A DNA stretch of 64,000 nt, taken from Halalkalicoccus tibetensis. GTDB taxonomy: Archaea; Halobacteriota; Halobacteria; Halobacteriales; Halalkalicoccaceae. Shown one piece after another: positions 1 through 10,341 of the stretch; within the stretch, counting starts at the first letter, position 1; every line of letters begins with the position of its first letter. Made by a program: the position numbers and the translations under genes. The notes under the pieces are model-generated. The model saw only the letters and a list, made by a program, of their open reading frames with translations. It had not been told where the DNA came from and made no database searches. The stretch is from assembly GCF_037996645.1 (NCBI RefSeq), contig NZ_JBBMXV010000003.1:248001-312000 (forward strand), written 5' to 3'.

Positions 1-183
1 GCGGGCCAGAAGTCCGAGCACTACGAGATCGCCTGCTACGGCAACCTCACGCCGCTGGCCGACCAGCTCGGCCTGGACGAGGCCGCCGACCTCCTCGAGC
101 AGAACATGCGCGAGGAGCAAGAGGAGCTCGACACCCTCGCGGAGATGGGCGAGGAGTTCGACTACGGCCGCATCGAGGCGTAG
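1..183 (+). CDS. C-terminal end of a DUF892 / YciE-type ferritin-like protein (partial)
   Basis: The window opens inside a reading frame that stops with TAG at 181-183, giving about 60 C-terminal residues. The visible part is an acidic helical stretch containing SEHYEIACYGNL followed by LADQLGLDEAADLLEQN, which resembles the last two helices of DUF892 (YciE/YciF) proteins. That family has a four-helix ferritin-like fold and is linked to stress responses; its biochemical role is not settled. The start and the first metal-ligand helices lie outside the window, so the family call rests on this segment only. Confidence 0.7.
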   Translation, partial: AGQKSEHYEIACYGNLTPLADQLGLDEAADLLEQNMREEQEELDTLAEMGEEFDYGRIEA

Positions 184-321
184 TCGCTCCGCTCCCCGAT
201 CGGATCGCTCGTTTTTTGCAACCACGTTGAATACCGTAAGATCAGTCCCGTGATCCCGATTCGGCCGTTCTGATGGTGGGTGCGCAACAGTTTTACCGCC
301 CGATTGGCCACTAGCGGTATC
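184..321. other. Intergenic region before alaS
   Basis: A 138-base gap. A run of T residues at about 212-217 follows the upstream gene and would suit archaeal termination of that transcript. Nothing else is recognised except the short approach to the alaS start. Confidence 0.4.
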
Positions 322-3087
322 ATGAGTGCGCTCGAAGCCGAATACCGCCTCGAGTATTTCGAGGAGAACGACTTCGTCAGGCGGGAGTGTCCGGAGTGTG
401 GGGCCCACTTCTGGACGCGCGATCACGAGCAGGAGCTCTGTGGGGAGCCGCCGTGTGTCGACTACTCCTTCATCGACAACCCGGGGTTCGAGGGGGAGTA
501 CTCGCTGGAGGAGATGCGCGAGAACTTCCTCTCCTTTTTCGAGGAACAGGACCACGAGCGGGTCGAGCCCTACCCGGTCGCCGCGAACCGCTGGCGCGAC
601 GACGTCCTGCTGACCCAGGCGTCGATCTACGACTTCCAGCCGCTGGTGACGAGCGGGAAGACGCCCCCGCCGGCCAATCCCCTCACCATCTCCCAGCCCT
701 GCATCCGGATGCAGGACATCGACAACGTCGGGAAGACGGGCCGGCACACGATGGCCTTCGAGATGATGGCCCATCACGCCTTTAACACCCAGGAGGACGT
801 CGATCCCGACGAGTACGCCTATTATGGGGAAGTCTACTGGAAGGACCGGACGGTGGAGTACTGCGACGAGTTCTTCACCTCCCTGGGTGCCGATCCCGAG
901 GAGATCACCTACATCGAGGACCCGTGGGTCGGCGGCGGCAACGCCGGCCCCGCCATCGAGGTCATCTACCGCGGCGTCGAGCTCGCCACCCTCGTCTTCA
1001 TGTGCATGGAGCAGGACCCCGAGGGCGACTACGAGCTCAAGGACGGCAACCGCTACTCCTACATGGACACCTACATCGTTGACACGGGCTACGGGCTCGA
1101 ACGCTGGACCTGGGTGTCCCAGGGAACTCCTACTGTGTACGAGGCGATCTACCCCGAGATGATAGAGTTCCTGACCGACAACGCCGGGATCACCCACACC
1201 GAGGAGGAGGCCGCCCTGCTCCACGAGGCCTCGAAGCTCGCGGGCCACATGGACATCGACGAGGCGGAGGACATGGAGAGCGCCCGCGGGGAGATCGCGG
1301 CGGGCGTCGGCGTCGACGCCGACGAGCTCGAGGCGCTGATGGAGCCGATGGAGGCGGTCTACGCCATCGCCGACCACTGCCGAACCCTCGCATACATGCT
1401 CGGCGACGGGATCGTCCCCTCGAACGTCGCGACGGGCTATCTCGCGCGGATGGTCCTCCGTCGCACGAAACGCCTCTGTGATACTGTCGGAGTGGACGCC
1501 CCGCTCGACGAGCTCGTCGACATGCAGGCCGAACGGCTGGGCTACGAGAACCGCGACACCGTCCGCGACATCGTGCGCACGGAGGTCGAGAAATATAGGG
1601 AAACGCTCGAACGTGGCGGCCGGCGCGTCGAGGGGCTCGCCGAGGAGTACGCCGAGCGCGGCGAGCCGATTCCGACCGAGGAGCTGCTCGAACTGTACGA
1701 TTCGCACGGGATCCAGCCCGATATGGTCGAGGAGATCGCGACGGAGGCCGGCGCTCGCGTCGAGGTGCCCGACGACTTCTACAGCCTGGTCGCGGGCCGC
1801 CATGACGCGGGCGAGGCGATGCGCGACGTCGAGGAGCGCGACGAGCGCGCCGCCGACCTCCCCGACACGGAGAAGCTCTACTACGACGACTCGGTGGGTA
1901 CCGACTTCGAGGCGGTGATCCTCGACGTGATCGAGCGCGCGGAGGGCTACGACGTCGTCCTCGACCAGACGATGTTCTACCCCGAGGGCGGGGGCCAGCC
2001 CGCCGACCACGGAACGCTCTCGACCGACGACGGCAGCTACGAGGTCCGGGACGTCCAGGAACGCGAGGGCGTCGTCCTCCACCGGGTGGACGAGGAGCCC
2101 GAGAAGGGCGCGTTCGTCCGCGGGCGGATCGACCCCGAGCGCCGGCGCAGCCTGATGCGCCACCACACCGCGACCCACATCGTCGGCCACGCCACCCGCG
2201 AGGTGCTCGGCGAGCACATCCGCCAGGCCGGCGCACAGAAGGGGACCGATAGCGCCCGGCTCGACGTGCGCCACTACGACCGGGTCGGCCGCGAACAGGT
2301 GATCGAGATCGAGCGGGTCGCCAACGAGCTGGTGACCGACGACGTCTCGGTGACCGAGGAGTGGCCCCACCGCAACGAGGCCGAGGCCGAACACGGCTTC
2401 GACCTCTATCAGGGCGGGATCCCGCCGGGCGAGCGCATCCGGCTGATCCACGTCGCCGAGGACGTCCAGGCCTGCGGGGGCACCCACGTCTCCCGTACCG
2501 GCGAGATCGGCGCGATCAAGGTGCTCTCGACCGAGCGGGTCCAGGACGGGGTCGAGCGCCTGACCTTCGCGGCGGGCGACGCGGCGATCCGCGCGACCCA
2601 GCGCACCGAGGACGCCCTCTACGAGGCCGCCGAGGTCCTCGACGTCTCGCCCGAGGAGGTGCCCGACACCGCGGAACGGTTCTTCGAGGAGTGGAAGGCG
2701 CGCGGGAAGGAGATCGAGGCGCTCACCGAGGAGCTCGCCGAGCTGCGCGCCGGCGAGGGCGAGGAGGTCGACGTCGGCGGGGCGACCGCGGTGATCCAGC
2801 GCATGGACGCCGACAGCGACGAGCTCCGGGCGACCGCCAACGCCCTGGCGAGCGAGGGGAAGGTCGCCGTGCTCGGCAGCGGCGCGAGCGGCGCGCAGTT
2901 CGTCGTCGCCGCCCCCGAGGGGACGGGGATCAACGCCGGCGAGGTCGTCGGCGAGCTCGCGGCGACCGTCGGCGGCGGCGGCGGCGGCCCCGCGGACTTC
3001 GCGCAGGGCGGCGGGCCCGATACCGACAAGCTCGACGAGGCGCTCGAGTCCGCGCCCGAGGTCCTCAGGCGCGTCCGCAACGCGTAG
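322..3087 (+). CDS. alaS: Alanine--tRNA ligase
   Basis: Cytoplasmic enzyme that charges tRNA-Ala with alanine and hydrolyses mischarged Ser/Gly-tRNA. The 921-residue product begins with the archaeal-type cysteine cluster (CPECG ... CGEPPC), followed by the class II aminoacylation core. The editing domain carries HHTATH at about residue 613 and the zinc motif CGGTH at about 718. A glycine-rich DHHA1/C-Ala region ends the protein. An in-frame GTG exists 42 bases upstream, but the ATG at 322 gives the usual archaeal N-terminus and is preferred. It appears to be transcribed alone, with the convergent sugar transporter downstream. Confidence 0.97.
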   Translation: MSALEAEYRLEYFEENDFVRRECPECGAHFWTRDHEQELCGEPPCVDYSFIDNPGFEGEYSLEEMRENFLSFFEEQDHERVEPYPVAANRWRDDVLLTQASIYDFQPLVTSGKTPPPANPLTISQPCIRMQDIDNVGKTGRHTMAFEMMAHHAFNTQEDVDPDEYAYYGEVYWKDRTVEYCDEFFTSLGADPEEITYIEDPWVGGGNAGPAIEVIYRGVELATLVFMCMEQDPEGDYELKDGNRYSYMDTYIVDTGYGLERWTWVSQGTPTVYEAIYPEMIEFLTDNAGITHTEEEAALLHEASKLAGHMDIDEAEDMESARGEIAAGVGVDADELEALMEPMEAVYAIADHCRTLAYMLGDGIVPSNVATGYLARMVLRRTKRLCDTVGVDAPLDELVDMQAERLGYENRDTVRDIVRTEVEKYRETLERGGRRVEGLAEEYAERGEPIPTEELLELYDSHGIQPDMVEEIATEAGARVEVPDDFYSLVAGRHDAGEAMRDVEERDERAADLPDTEKLYYDDSVGTDFEAVILDVIERAEGYDVVLDQTMFYPEGGGQPADHGTLSTDDGSYEVRDVQEREGVVLHRVDEEPEKGAFVRGRIDPERRRSLMRHHTATHIVGHATREVLGEHIRQAGAQKGTDSARLDVRHYDRVGREQVIEIERVANELVTDDVSVTEEWPHRNEAEAEHGFDLYQGGIPPGERIRLIHVAEDVQACGGTHVSRTGEIGAIKVLSTERVQDGVERLTFAAGDAAIRATQRTEDALYEAAEVLDVSPEEVPDTAERFFEEWKARGKEIEALTEELAELRAGEGEEVDVGGATAVIQRMDADSDELRATANALASEGKVAVLGSGASGAQFVVAAPEGTGINAGEVVGELAATVGGGGGGPADFAQGGGPDTDKLDEALESAPEVLRRVRNA

Positions 3088-3147
3088 AACGGCTCGTTTT
3101 CGCCATTCGAATCGAAGTTCGGAACCAGCTATCGCTCTGCCGGCGGT

Positions 3148-4569
3148 TCAGTCGCCCTCCTCGGCGCGCTCGGCCATCGAGAGCTCCTCGCCTCCGATGG
3201 CGGTGTCCCGCAGGTCGGCCTCGATCTCCTCGAGGCTCCGGCCGTTGGTCTCGGGCACGAAGTAGTGCGAGAAGGCGAACGAGGCCGCCGTCAGCAGGGC
3301 GAACAGCCAGAACGTGAAGGCGGGCCCGATCAGGTCGAACAGCTGGGGGAACAGCTGGGCGACCGCGAGGTTCGCGAGCCAGTTGACGACGGTCGCGACG
3401 CCCATCGCCGTCCCGCGGACGTTCAGCGGGTAGATCTCGGCGATGAGCAGCCAGAACACCGGCCCGAGCCCGATCGCGAAGAACGCGACGTACAGCATCA
3501 GGCTGCCCGTCGCGACGTAGCCGAGCACGCCGCCCAGACCTGGCAGGTAGAAGGCCCCGCCGAGGACGACCAGCATGACGAACATCCCCGCCATCCCGCC
3601 CAGAAGCAGCGGCCGCCGGCCGACCCGGTCGAGCAGCAGGATCGCGACGACGGTCATGACGACGTTGATGACGCCGACGCCGACGGTCGCGAGGATCGAG
3701 GCGACGCTTCCGAACCCGGTCGATTCGAGGATCGTCGGCGCGTAGTAGATCACCGTGTTGATCCCGGTGACCTGCTGGGCTGCCGCGAGTCCGATCCCGA
3801 CGATCAGCGCGGGGCGGATCCAGGGCTGGAGCAGGTCGCCCAGTTCGGCCTCCTCGACCTCGGCCATCCGGCGCATCTCGGCGATCTCCTCGTCGACGCT
3901 CACCTCGCTGCGGATGCGTTCGAGCGTCGAGCGCGCCTCCTCCTCGCGCTCCTGCTCGACGAGCCAGCGCGGGCTCTCGGGCATGAAGTACATCCCGACG
4001 AGCAGGACGGTGGCGGGGACCATCCCCGCACCGAGCATGAGCCGCCAGGCGCCCTGGCCCGCGAGCGCGTAGTTCACCAGATAGGAGACGAGGATGCCGC
4101 TCGTGATCGCGAGCTGGTTGAACGTCACGAGCGAGCCCCGGATGTCCGGCGGGGAGATCTCCGAGATGTAGAGCGGGCCGACGATCGAGGCGAAGCCGAT
4201 CGCGATCCCGTTGAACACCCGGGCGGCGATGAGCCACTCGACGCTCCGTGCGGTGGCCATCCCGAGCGAGCCGATGAAGAAGATACAGGCCGCGAGCAGG
4301 ATCAACCGCCGCCGACCGATCCGGTCGGCGAGCCGGCCGCCGATCGCCGCGCCGACGGCCGCCCCCACCAGCGCGCCGCTGACGACAAGCCCCTCGAGGA
4401 ACGCGGACTCCTCGAGGGCGGGGAACGTCTCGCCGATGTAGAGCAGCGCCCCGGAGATGACGCCCGTGTCGAACCCGAACAACAGCCCGTTCAGCGCGGC
4501 CAGCGCGGCGGTGATCACGACGAACCGCCGTCGCTCGCCGCCGAGGCCCGCGGTCTCTCTGATACTCAT
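3148..4569 (-). CDS. MFS sugar-porter family transporter
   Basis: A 473-residue, 12-helix membrane protein of the major facilitator superfamily, sugar porter branch. Family signatures are complete: FGFDTGVISGALLYI in helix 1, GGRLADRIGRR after helix 2, PESPRWL before the central loop, and PETNGRSLEE after helix 12. Members move hexoses, pentoses or polyols with H+ or Na+; the substrate cannot be read from sequence. It is transcribed leftward as a single gene, convergent with alaS. A GC-rich hairpin lies just upstream of its start (see the separate entry). Confidence 0.9.
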   Translation of the reverse strand: MSIRETAGLGGERRRFVVITAALAALNGLLFGFDTGVISGALLYIGETFPALEESAFLEGLVVSGALVGAAVGAAIGGRLADRIGRRRLILLAACIFFIGSLGMATARSVEWLIAARVFNGIAIGFASIVGPLYISEISPPDIRGSLVTFNQLAITSGILVSYLVNYALAGQGAWRLMLGAGMVPATVLLVGMYFMPESPRWLVEQEREEEARSTLERIRSEVSVDEEIAEMRRMAEVEEAELGDLLQPWIRPALIVGIGLAAAQQVTGINTVIYYAPTILESTGFGSVASILATVGVGVINVVMTVVAILLLDRVGRRPLLLGGMAGMFVMLVVLGGAFYLPGLGGVLGYVATGSLMLYVAFFAIGLGPVFWLLIAEIYPLNVRGTAMGVATVVNWLANLAVAQLFPQLFDLIGPAFTFWLFALLTAASFAFSHYFVPETNGRSLEEIEADLRDTAIGGEELSMAERAEEGD

Positions 4570-4570
4570 T

Positions 4571-4655
4571 ATCGTTCGTTGGTGGGGCTCGGCCCCACGC
4601 CGTTACGAACCCCTCGATTTATCTACAACGATAGTAAATTTGGATCATCGTTCGT
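4571..4655 (-). promoter_or_regulatory. Hairpin and 9-base direct repeats upstream of the sugar-porter gene
   Basis: A perfect 7-base inverted repeat with a 3-base loop (GTGGGGC TCG GCCCCAC) occupies 4582-4598, starting 13 bases upstream of the transporter start codon. The word ATCGTTCGT occurs at 4571-4579 and again at 4647-4655. AT-rich TATA-like sequence lies between them at about 4617-4640. The hairpin may be in a short leader or be an operator; which one is inference. Confidence 0.4.
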
Positions 4656-4702
4656 GGATTGCGACCGGGCGCCTTACCCGGCGTCGACCGGTAGGGGACT
4701 CG

Positions 4703-5491
4703 ATGACGACCGTGACTCGCGAGGGGGTCTCGATCCGCTACGAGGTCGAGGGGGAGGGTGAGACGGTGGCCTTGCTCGGCGACTTGGGGCTCGGCGCCTG
4801 GCAGTGGGGCTGGCAGCACGCCGCGCTCGCGGGACCCTACGAGGTTCTGGTCCACGACGCGCGGGGGACGGGCCGCTCGGATGCCCCGCCGGGGCCCTAC
4901 TCGGTCGCGGAGCTGGCCGCGGATCTGGAGGCCGTCCTCGCGGACCACGGCGCTCGCCGGGCGCATCTCGTCGGGGCGGGGCTGGGCGGGATGGTCGCCC
5001 TGCAGTACGCCCGCGAGTACGGGCGCGCCCGGAGCCTCGTTCTGATCGGGACGAGCCCCGGCGGGCCCGACGCGCGCCTGCCCCGCGAGCCCCGCGAGCG
5101 TTTGTTCGCGCCGCCCGACGAGCCCGAGGCCCGCAGAGAGTCGCTCTCGGCGCTGCTCTCGGAGGGGTTTCGCGACGAGCAGCCCGAGGTATGCGAGGGG
5201 ATCGCCGAGTGGCGGGCGGCGGGCGACGCGAACCGGGCGGGCTGGGAGGCCCAGAACGCGGCGTTCGAGGGCTTCGACGCGAGCGACTGGCTCCACGAGC
5301 TGACGGTGCCGAGCCTGGTCGTTCACGGCGAGGCCGACGGGGTCGTCCCAGTCGGGAACGCCGACCCGCTCGCCGCGGGGCTGCCGCGGGGCTCGCTCGA
5401 GACCTACGCTGGCGCCGGCCACGGGGTGTGGATCGAGCGCTCGCGACCGGTCAACGACCGGATCCTGTCGTTCTTCGAGGACGTTGAGTAA
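4703..5491 (+). CDS. Alpha/beta-hydrolase-fold protein lacking the catalytic serine
   Basis: A 262-residue single-domain alpha/beta hydrolase. The acid (HGEADGVV) and the histidine (AGAGHGVW near the C-terminus) are in their usual places, as is the DARGTGRSD motif after strand 4. The nucleophile elbow reads VGAGLGGM instead of GxSxG, so residue 93, where serine should be, is glycine. The oxyanion HG motif after the first strand reads LGDLGLG. The fold is clear, but ordinary serine-hydrolase chemistry looks impossible, so it may be a binding protein or use another mechanism. The ATG at 4703 is chosen; longer in-frame starts run back into the divergent promoter. Confidence 0.85.
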   Translation: MTTVTREGVSIRYEVEGEGETVALLGDLGLGAWQWGWQHAALAGPYEVLVHDARGTGRSDAPPGPYSVAELAADLEAVLADHGARRAHLVGAGLGGMVALQYAREYGRARSLVLIGTSPGGPDARLPREPRERLFAPPDEPEARRESLSALLSEGFRDEQPEVCEGIAEWRAAGDANRAGWEAQNAAFEGFDASDWLHELTVPSLVVHGEADGVVPVGNADPLAAGLPRGSLETYAGAGHGVWIERSRPVNDRILSFFEDVE

Positions 5492-5540
5492 CTATCACTA
5501 TTGATAAGGCAGGATATGTCTGATCCGCAACAGTTTTTGG

Positions 5541-5576
5541 CGTGGGGGACGTAAGCATGGTAGTGAGTCCCCCACG
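5541..5576 (+). promoter_or_regulatory. Perfect inverted repeat enclosing the start codon of the amidotransferase gene
   Basis: CGTGGGGGAC at 5541-5550 is repeated as its exact reverse complement GTCCCCCACG at 5567-5576, with a 16-base loop that contains the ATG at 5557. In mRNA this would be a 10-bp GC-rich stem, extendable by a G-U and a G-C pair, with the initiation codon in its loop. As DNA it could be a repressor operator over the start of a leaderless transcript. Confidence 0.6.
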
Positions 5577-6261
5577 TCTTGCGGTTCTCGACGCCTCCCA
5601 CGGAGACAGGAACACGAAACGAAACTTCCGGCGCGAACTCGACGCCTCGCTCGTCGAGTTCGACGTCACCGACGGACAGCTCCCTGATACGTTCGAGTAC
5701 GACGGCGCGATCGTCACCGGCTCGCGCTCGTCGGTCTACTGGGACGAGCCCTGGATCCCGCCGCTGAAGGGGTGGGTCGGCGACGCGGTCGACCGGGACA
5801 TCCCCTTCCTCGGGGTCTGTTACGGCCACCAGCTGCTGGCGGACGTGCTCGGCGGCACCGTCGAAGGGATGGGCGAGTACGAGATCGGCTACAACCCGAT
5901 CACCCACACCGGCGACTCGCCGCTGTTCGACGGGATCGACGAGGAGTTCCTCGCCTTCACGACCCACTCGGACGCCGTCGTCGACCTCCCGCCGGGCGCC
6001 GAACCCCTCGCCGAGAACGAGTACTCGAACCACGGCTTCCGGAAGGGCGACGTCTTCGGCGTCCAGTTCCACCCCGAGTACGACATGGAGACCGCCGAGG
6101 GGCTGACCCGACGCAAGAACATCGACGAGGAGCGTCGAGACCAAGTCCTCGCCGGGATCACCCCGGAGAACTACACCGCCGCCTGCGAGGCGAAGCTCGT
6201 CTTCGATAACTTCCTCGAGTTCGTTTCCGAGCGCCGCGAGCAGCCGGTCGCCGCCGACTGA
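5557..6261 (+). CDS. Class I glutamine amidotransferase domain protein (GMP-synthase-like)
   Basis: A 234-residue stand-alone GATase1 protein. The nucleophile is Cys88 in LGVCYGHQLLAD, and the His-Glu pair is in QFHPEYDME at residues 170-176, so the triad is intact. Stand-alone members of this COG0518 group hydrolyse glutamine or gamma-glutamyl compounds, or act on unidentified substrates. There is no synthetase domain and no partner gene nearby. An upstream in-frame GTG at 5542 is possible; the ATG at 5557 is preferred. The start lies inside a perfect inverted repeat. A short tail after the domain (residues ~180-234) is charged. Confidence 0.85.
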   Translation: MVVSPPRLAVLDASHGDRNTKRNFRRELDASLVEFDVTDGQLPDTFEYDGAIVTGSRSSVYWDEPWIPPLKGWVGDAVDRDIPFLGVCYGHQLLADVLGGTVEGMGEYEIGYNPITHTGDSPLFDGIDEEFLAFTTHSDAVVDLPPGAEPLAENEYSNHGFRKGDVFGVQFHPEYDMETAEGLTRRKNIDEERRDQVLAGITPENYTAACEAKLVFDNFLEFVSERREQPVAAD

Positions 6262-6419
6262 GCCGGCCGAGACTCACCCCCGACCGACCCTCTTTCCACT
6301 GTTAGATAAGTAAGAAAGCTAGATTCTTCCGTTAGATATAGACGACATAAACACACCGACGTTCATCGAAACGACGGCGGATAGGAGCGTTTTTCACGAC
6401 GGGCTCCGTTCGATCCCGT

Positions 6420-7583
6420 ATGCTCGATTATGTGGGTCTGGAGGAGGAGCTGACCGACGGGGAGCGGGCGTTCCGGGACGAGGCACGCGAGTTCGCCGAC
6501 GAGCGCGTGCGCCCGACCATCGCGGACCACTACGAGGCCGGCACCTTCCCCGAGGAGATCATCCCCGAGATGGGCGAGCACGACTTCTTCGCCCCGAACC
6601 TCGAGGGCTACGGTCTCCCGAACGTCAGCGAGACGGCCTATGGCTTGCTGATGCAGGAGCTCGAGGCCTGTGACTCGGGGCTGCGATCGATGGCGAGCGT
6701 CCAGGGCGCGCTCGTGATGTACCCCATCCACGCCTTCGGGAGCGAGGCCCAGAAGGAGGAGTGGCTGCCCGCGCTGGGCGAGGGCGAGGCCGTCGGCGGG
6801 TTCGCGCTCACCGAGCCCGAGCACGGCTCGGACGCCGGGAGCATGGAGACGCGCGCCGAGCGCGACGGCGACGGGTTCGTCCTGAACGGCCAGAAGCGCT
6901 GGTGTACGAACTCGCCGATCGCGGACGTGCTCGTCGTCTGGGCGCGCGACGCCTCTGCGGAGGACGAACCGGTGCGGGGCTTTCTCGTCGAGACCGACCG
7001 CGACGGGCTGGAGATCGACTCGATCGACGGGAAGCTCTCGCTTCGGGCCTCCAGTTCAGGGGAGTTCACGATGGACGACGTCCGGGTCCCCGAGGAGAAC
7101 GTCCTCCCACACGTCTCGGGCATGAAGGGGCCGCTGTCGTGTCTCACGCAGGCGCGCTTCGGCATCGCGTGGGGTGCGGTCGGGGCGGCACGGGACTGCT
7201 TCGAGGAGGCTCGCGAGTACGCGACCGACCGCGAGCAGTTCGACACCCCGATCGGCGGGTTCCAGCTCCAGCAGGGCAAGCTCGCGGAGATGGCCACGGA
7301 GATCACGACGAGCCAGCTGCTCGCCCACCGGCTCGCCGAGCTGAAGGAGCGCAACGAGCTACGCCCCCAGCACGTCTCGATGGCCAAACGCAACAACGTC
7401 GAGATGGCTCGCGACCAGTCCCGGATCGCCCGCGAGATGCTCGGGGGCAACGGGATCACCGACGAGTACTCCCCGATGCGCCACATGGCCAACATGGAGA
7501 CGGTCTACACGTATGAAGGAACCCACGACATCCACACCCTCATCCTGGGCCAGGACCTCACCGGCCTCTCCGCGTTCGAGTGA
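6420..7583 (+). CDS. Acyl-CoA dehydrogenase, glutaryl-CoA-dehydrogenase-like
   Basis: A 387-residue FAD flavoprotein. Characteristic segments are LTEPEHGSDAGSMETRA (flavin/acyl binding), FSLRAS-like KLSLRASSSGEF, the MLGGNGITDEY loop and YEGTHDIHTLILG with catalytic base Glu366. The run SMAKRNN ... YEGTHDIH with the terminal LTGLSAF fits glutaryl-CoA dehydrogenases better than short-chain acyl-CoA dehydrogenases, so oxidative decarboxylation of glutaryl-CoA to crotonyl-CoA is the best guess. Electrons would go to ETF. No lysine or glutarate genes are adjacent, so the substrate remains inferred. Its stop abuts the convergent next gene without overlap. Confidence 0.9.
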   Translation: MLDYVGLEEELTDGERAFRDEAREFADERVRPTIADHYEAGTFPEEIIPEMGEHDFFAPNLEGYGLPNVSETAYGLLMQELEACDSGLRSMASVQGALVMYPIHAFGSEAQKEEWLPALGEGEAVGGFALTEPEHGSDAGSMETRAERDGDGFVLNGQKRWCTNSPIADVLVVWARDASAEDEPVRGFLVETDRDGLEIDSIDGKLSLRASSSGEFTMDDVRVPEENVLPHVSGMKGPLSCLTQARFGIAWGAVGAARDCFEEAREYATDREQFDTPIGGFQLQQGKLAEMATEITTSQLLAHRLAELKERNELRPQHVSMAKRNNVEMARDQSRIAREMLGGNGITDEYSPMRHMANMETVYTYEGTHDIHTLILGQDLTGLSAFE

Positions 7584-7817
7584 TCAGGACCGATGCGAGA
7601 ACGCGAACAGCCGCCCGTCCCCGGCGACCGAACAGATCCCGACGCCGTCCGGGGGGTCGAAACGCCGCTCGGCGTCGTCGGTCGCCAGTAGCTCGTCGAA
7701 GGGCTCCGAGCAGGCGGGACAGGCGACCCCATCACGGTTCTCGTAGCGTTCCTCGCCCGCGGTTTTCCGCAGCAGCTTCAGCCGATGGCGGACCGCGTGA
7801 ACGTCGTTCTCGTCCAT
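7584..7817 (-). CDS. Small haloarchaeal CxxC protein
   Basis: A 77-residue protein (85 if the upstream ATG at 7841 is used). It has one CPAC motif followed by an FDELLAT segment and a lone downstream Cys (GICSV). The start at 7817 is chosen because an AT-rich TATA-like stretch at about 7843-7855 would put transcription start only a few bases before it. A metal-binding or redox role is possible from the Cys pattern, but no function is known to me. Confidence 0.6.
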   Translation of the reverse strand: MDENDVHAVRHRLKLLRKTAGEERYENRDGVACPACSEPFDELLATDDAERRFDPPDGVGICSVAGDGRLFAFSHRS

Positions 7818-7919
7818 GTTGATGTATTGATGGACAATCATATCAATTTATCGAAAGTTTTCCTGATGGGGCGTGTGCCGAGAGACGACCGATAGACGGG
7901 TGGAATCTACTCGGGACGC

Positions 7920-8201
7920 CTATTCGTCGAGAGAGAGCATGAGAAGGTCGGTTTCGTCGCCGTTCTCGACCGTAAACCGGGACGGGGTTTCGTCGTCGAT
8001 TTCGTAGCCCGGCGGCTCGACGTCGACGATCTCGTAGGAACCACTCGGAAGCTGAAACGTGACGCTACCGTCGTCGCTGTGAGTCGTGCGCGTCCCGTCG
8101 ATGCCGTCGCCGTCGATCGTTACGTCGACATCGGGAGACTCGCCCTCTCCGTCTTGCACTTGCAGCGTGAGCCTGTGGGTTCCGGACTCGTCATTTGACA
8201 T
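7920..8201 (-). CDS. Small acidic single-domain protein with carboxypeptidase-regulatory/Cna-B-like fold
   Basis: A 93-residue acidic protein without signal peptide. The pattern VDVTIDGDGIDGTRTT ... GSVTFQLPSGSYEIVDVEPPGYE is the alternation seen in carboxypeptidase-regulatory-like or Cna-B-type beta-sandwich domains. These usually form structural modules in surface proteins, but here the domain stands alone. No neighbouring operon partner is evident. Function unknown. Confidence 0.6.
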   Translation of the reverse strand: MSNDESGTHRLTLQVQDGEGESPDVDVTIDGDGIDGTRTTHSDDGSVTFQLPSGSYEIVDVEPPGYEIDDETPSRFTVENGDETDLLMLSLDE

Positions 8202-8312
8202 CGTGACTACGACGTGTCGCTCTCGTTGTAAATGGTTGCTGGTCGGCCGTTTCGCACGGCCTCCTCGGGGGCGTCTGGAGGTCCGGGTTGTCCGTACACC
8301 TCTGTCGGCGCT

Positions 8313-9384
<1,072 letters not shown>

Positions 9385-9421
9385 GCCTCTCGTAGGGAGC
9401 GCACACGGTTGAAGGCACCGC

Positions 9422-10201
9422 TTACGGCAGTCGCTCCTGGATAGCTCGGTACTCCTCCTCGCTCAGCCCCGCACGGCCCAGCCGGTCGTCGTGGGCGTCG
9501 CTCCCGCCGGTCGCGAGCAGGCCGTACTCCTCGATGGCCCGGTCGAGCAGGTCGGTGTCGACGGACCGCCCGTAGGGGTAGTGGCGCTCGACGCAGTCGA
9601 GCTCGTCCGTCAGCGAGAGTGCGGCCTCGGGGTCCGGATACCTGAAGGGATGGGCGAGCCCGACGAGCGAACAGGAGCCGTTCAGGACCTCGACGCCGCG
9701 CTCGAAGCCCGGGATCTCGCGGGGGACGTAACACGGACAGTCCGCCCCGATCAGCTCGGCGAACGCCTCCTCGTAGTCGTAGCCCGACTCGGGATGCTCG
9801 GCGATCGCCCGTGCGATATGCGGGCGGCCGAGCCCGGCAGCGGGCGCGAGGTCGAGCTCCACGCCGAGCAGCCCCTCGACCCGGCGGATGATCTCGCGGC
9901 CGCGCTCGATCCTGTCCCCCTGGATCCGCTCGACGAGCCCCTCGAGCTCCGGCGTCGTGCGGACGCCGTAGCCGAGCAGGTCGACCGCCCCCTCGGCCGA
10001 GTCGACCCGGAGCTCGATCCCCCGGACGAGGGTCACGCCCTCCCGCTCGGTGACCGGCCCCTCGAGCTCCGGATGGGGCCGATCGTGATCGGTGATCGCC
10101 ACGACCGCCACGCCCGCCGCCCGGGCCGCCGCGGGCAGTTCGGCGAGCGTCATCGACCCGTCGGAGGCCGTCGTGTGGGCGTGGAGGTCGGCGTGGACCA
10201 T
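9422..10201 (-). CDS. PHP-domain metal-dependent phosphoesterase
   Basis: A 259-residue protein of the polymerase/histidinol-phosphatase (PHP) superfamily, TrpH-like group. Metal ligands are visible in DLHAHTTASDGSM at residues 5-17, ITDHDRPH, GLAHPFRYPD and GGSDAHDD near the C-terminus. Relatives hydrolyse 3',5'-bisphosphonucleotides or act as 5'-3' exonucleases on short RNA, and such a role is likely here. It is divergent from the next gene across a 140-base AT-rich promoter region. Confidence 0.88.
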   Translation of the reverse strand: MVHADLHAHTTASDGSMTLAELPAAARAAGVAVVAITDHDRPHPELEGPVTEREGVTLVRGIELRVDSAEGAVDLLGYGVRTTPELEGLVERIQGDRIERGREIIRRVEGLLGVELDLAPAAGLGRPHIARAIAEHPESGYDYEEAFAELIGADCPCYVPREIPGFERGVEVLNGSCSLVGLAHPFRYPDPEAALSLTDELDCVERHYPYGRSVDTDLLDRAIEEYGLLATGGSDAHDDRLGRAGLSEEEYRAIQERLP

Positions 10202-10307
10202 GCCCCCCCTGCGCGTTCCAGCGCCGAAGCCGTTACGACCCCCGTACCTATCATATACCGTTTTTCGGTTATACTGCTAGAGGTAACCTAGGACCATTAT
10301 GGACAAT

Positions 10308-10320
10308 CGTTATAATTATC
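10308..10320 (+). promoter_or_regulatory. TATA-like promoter element
   Basis: The AT-rich sequence CGTTATAATTATC lies about 25-30 bases before the ATG at 10342. That is the spacing expected for an archaeal TATA box of a leaderless transcript. Confidence 0.55.
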
Positions 10321-10341
10321 CTCCACCCAGAACCGGGTACG

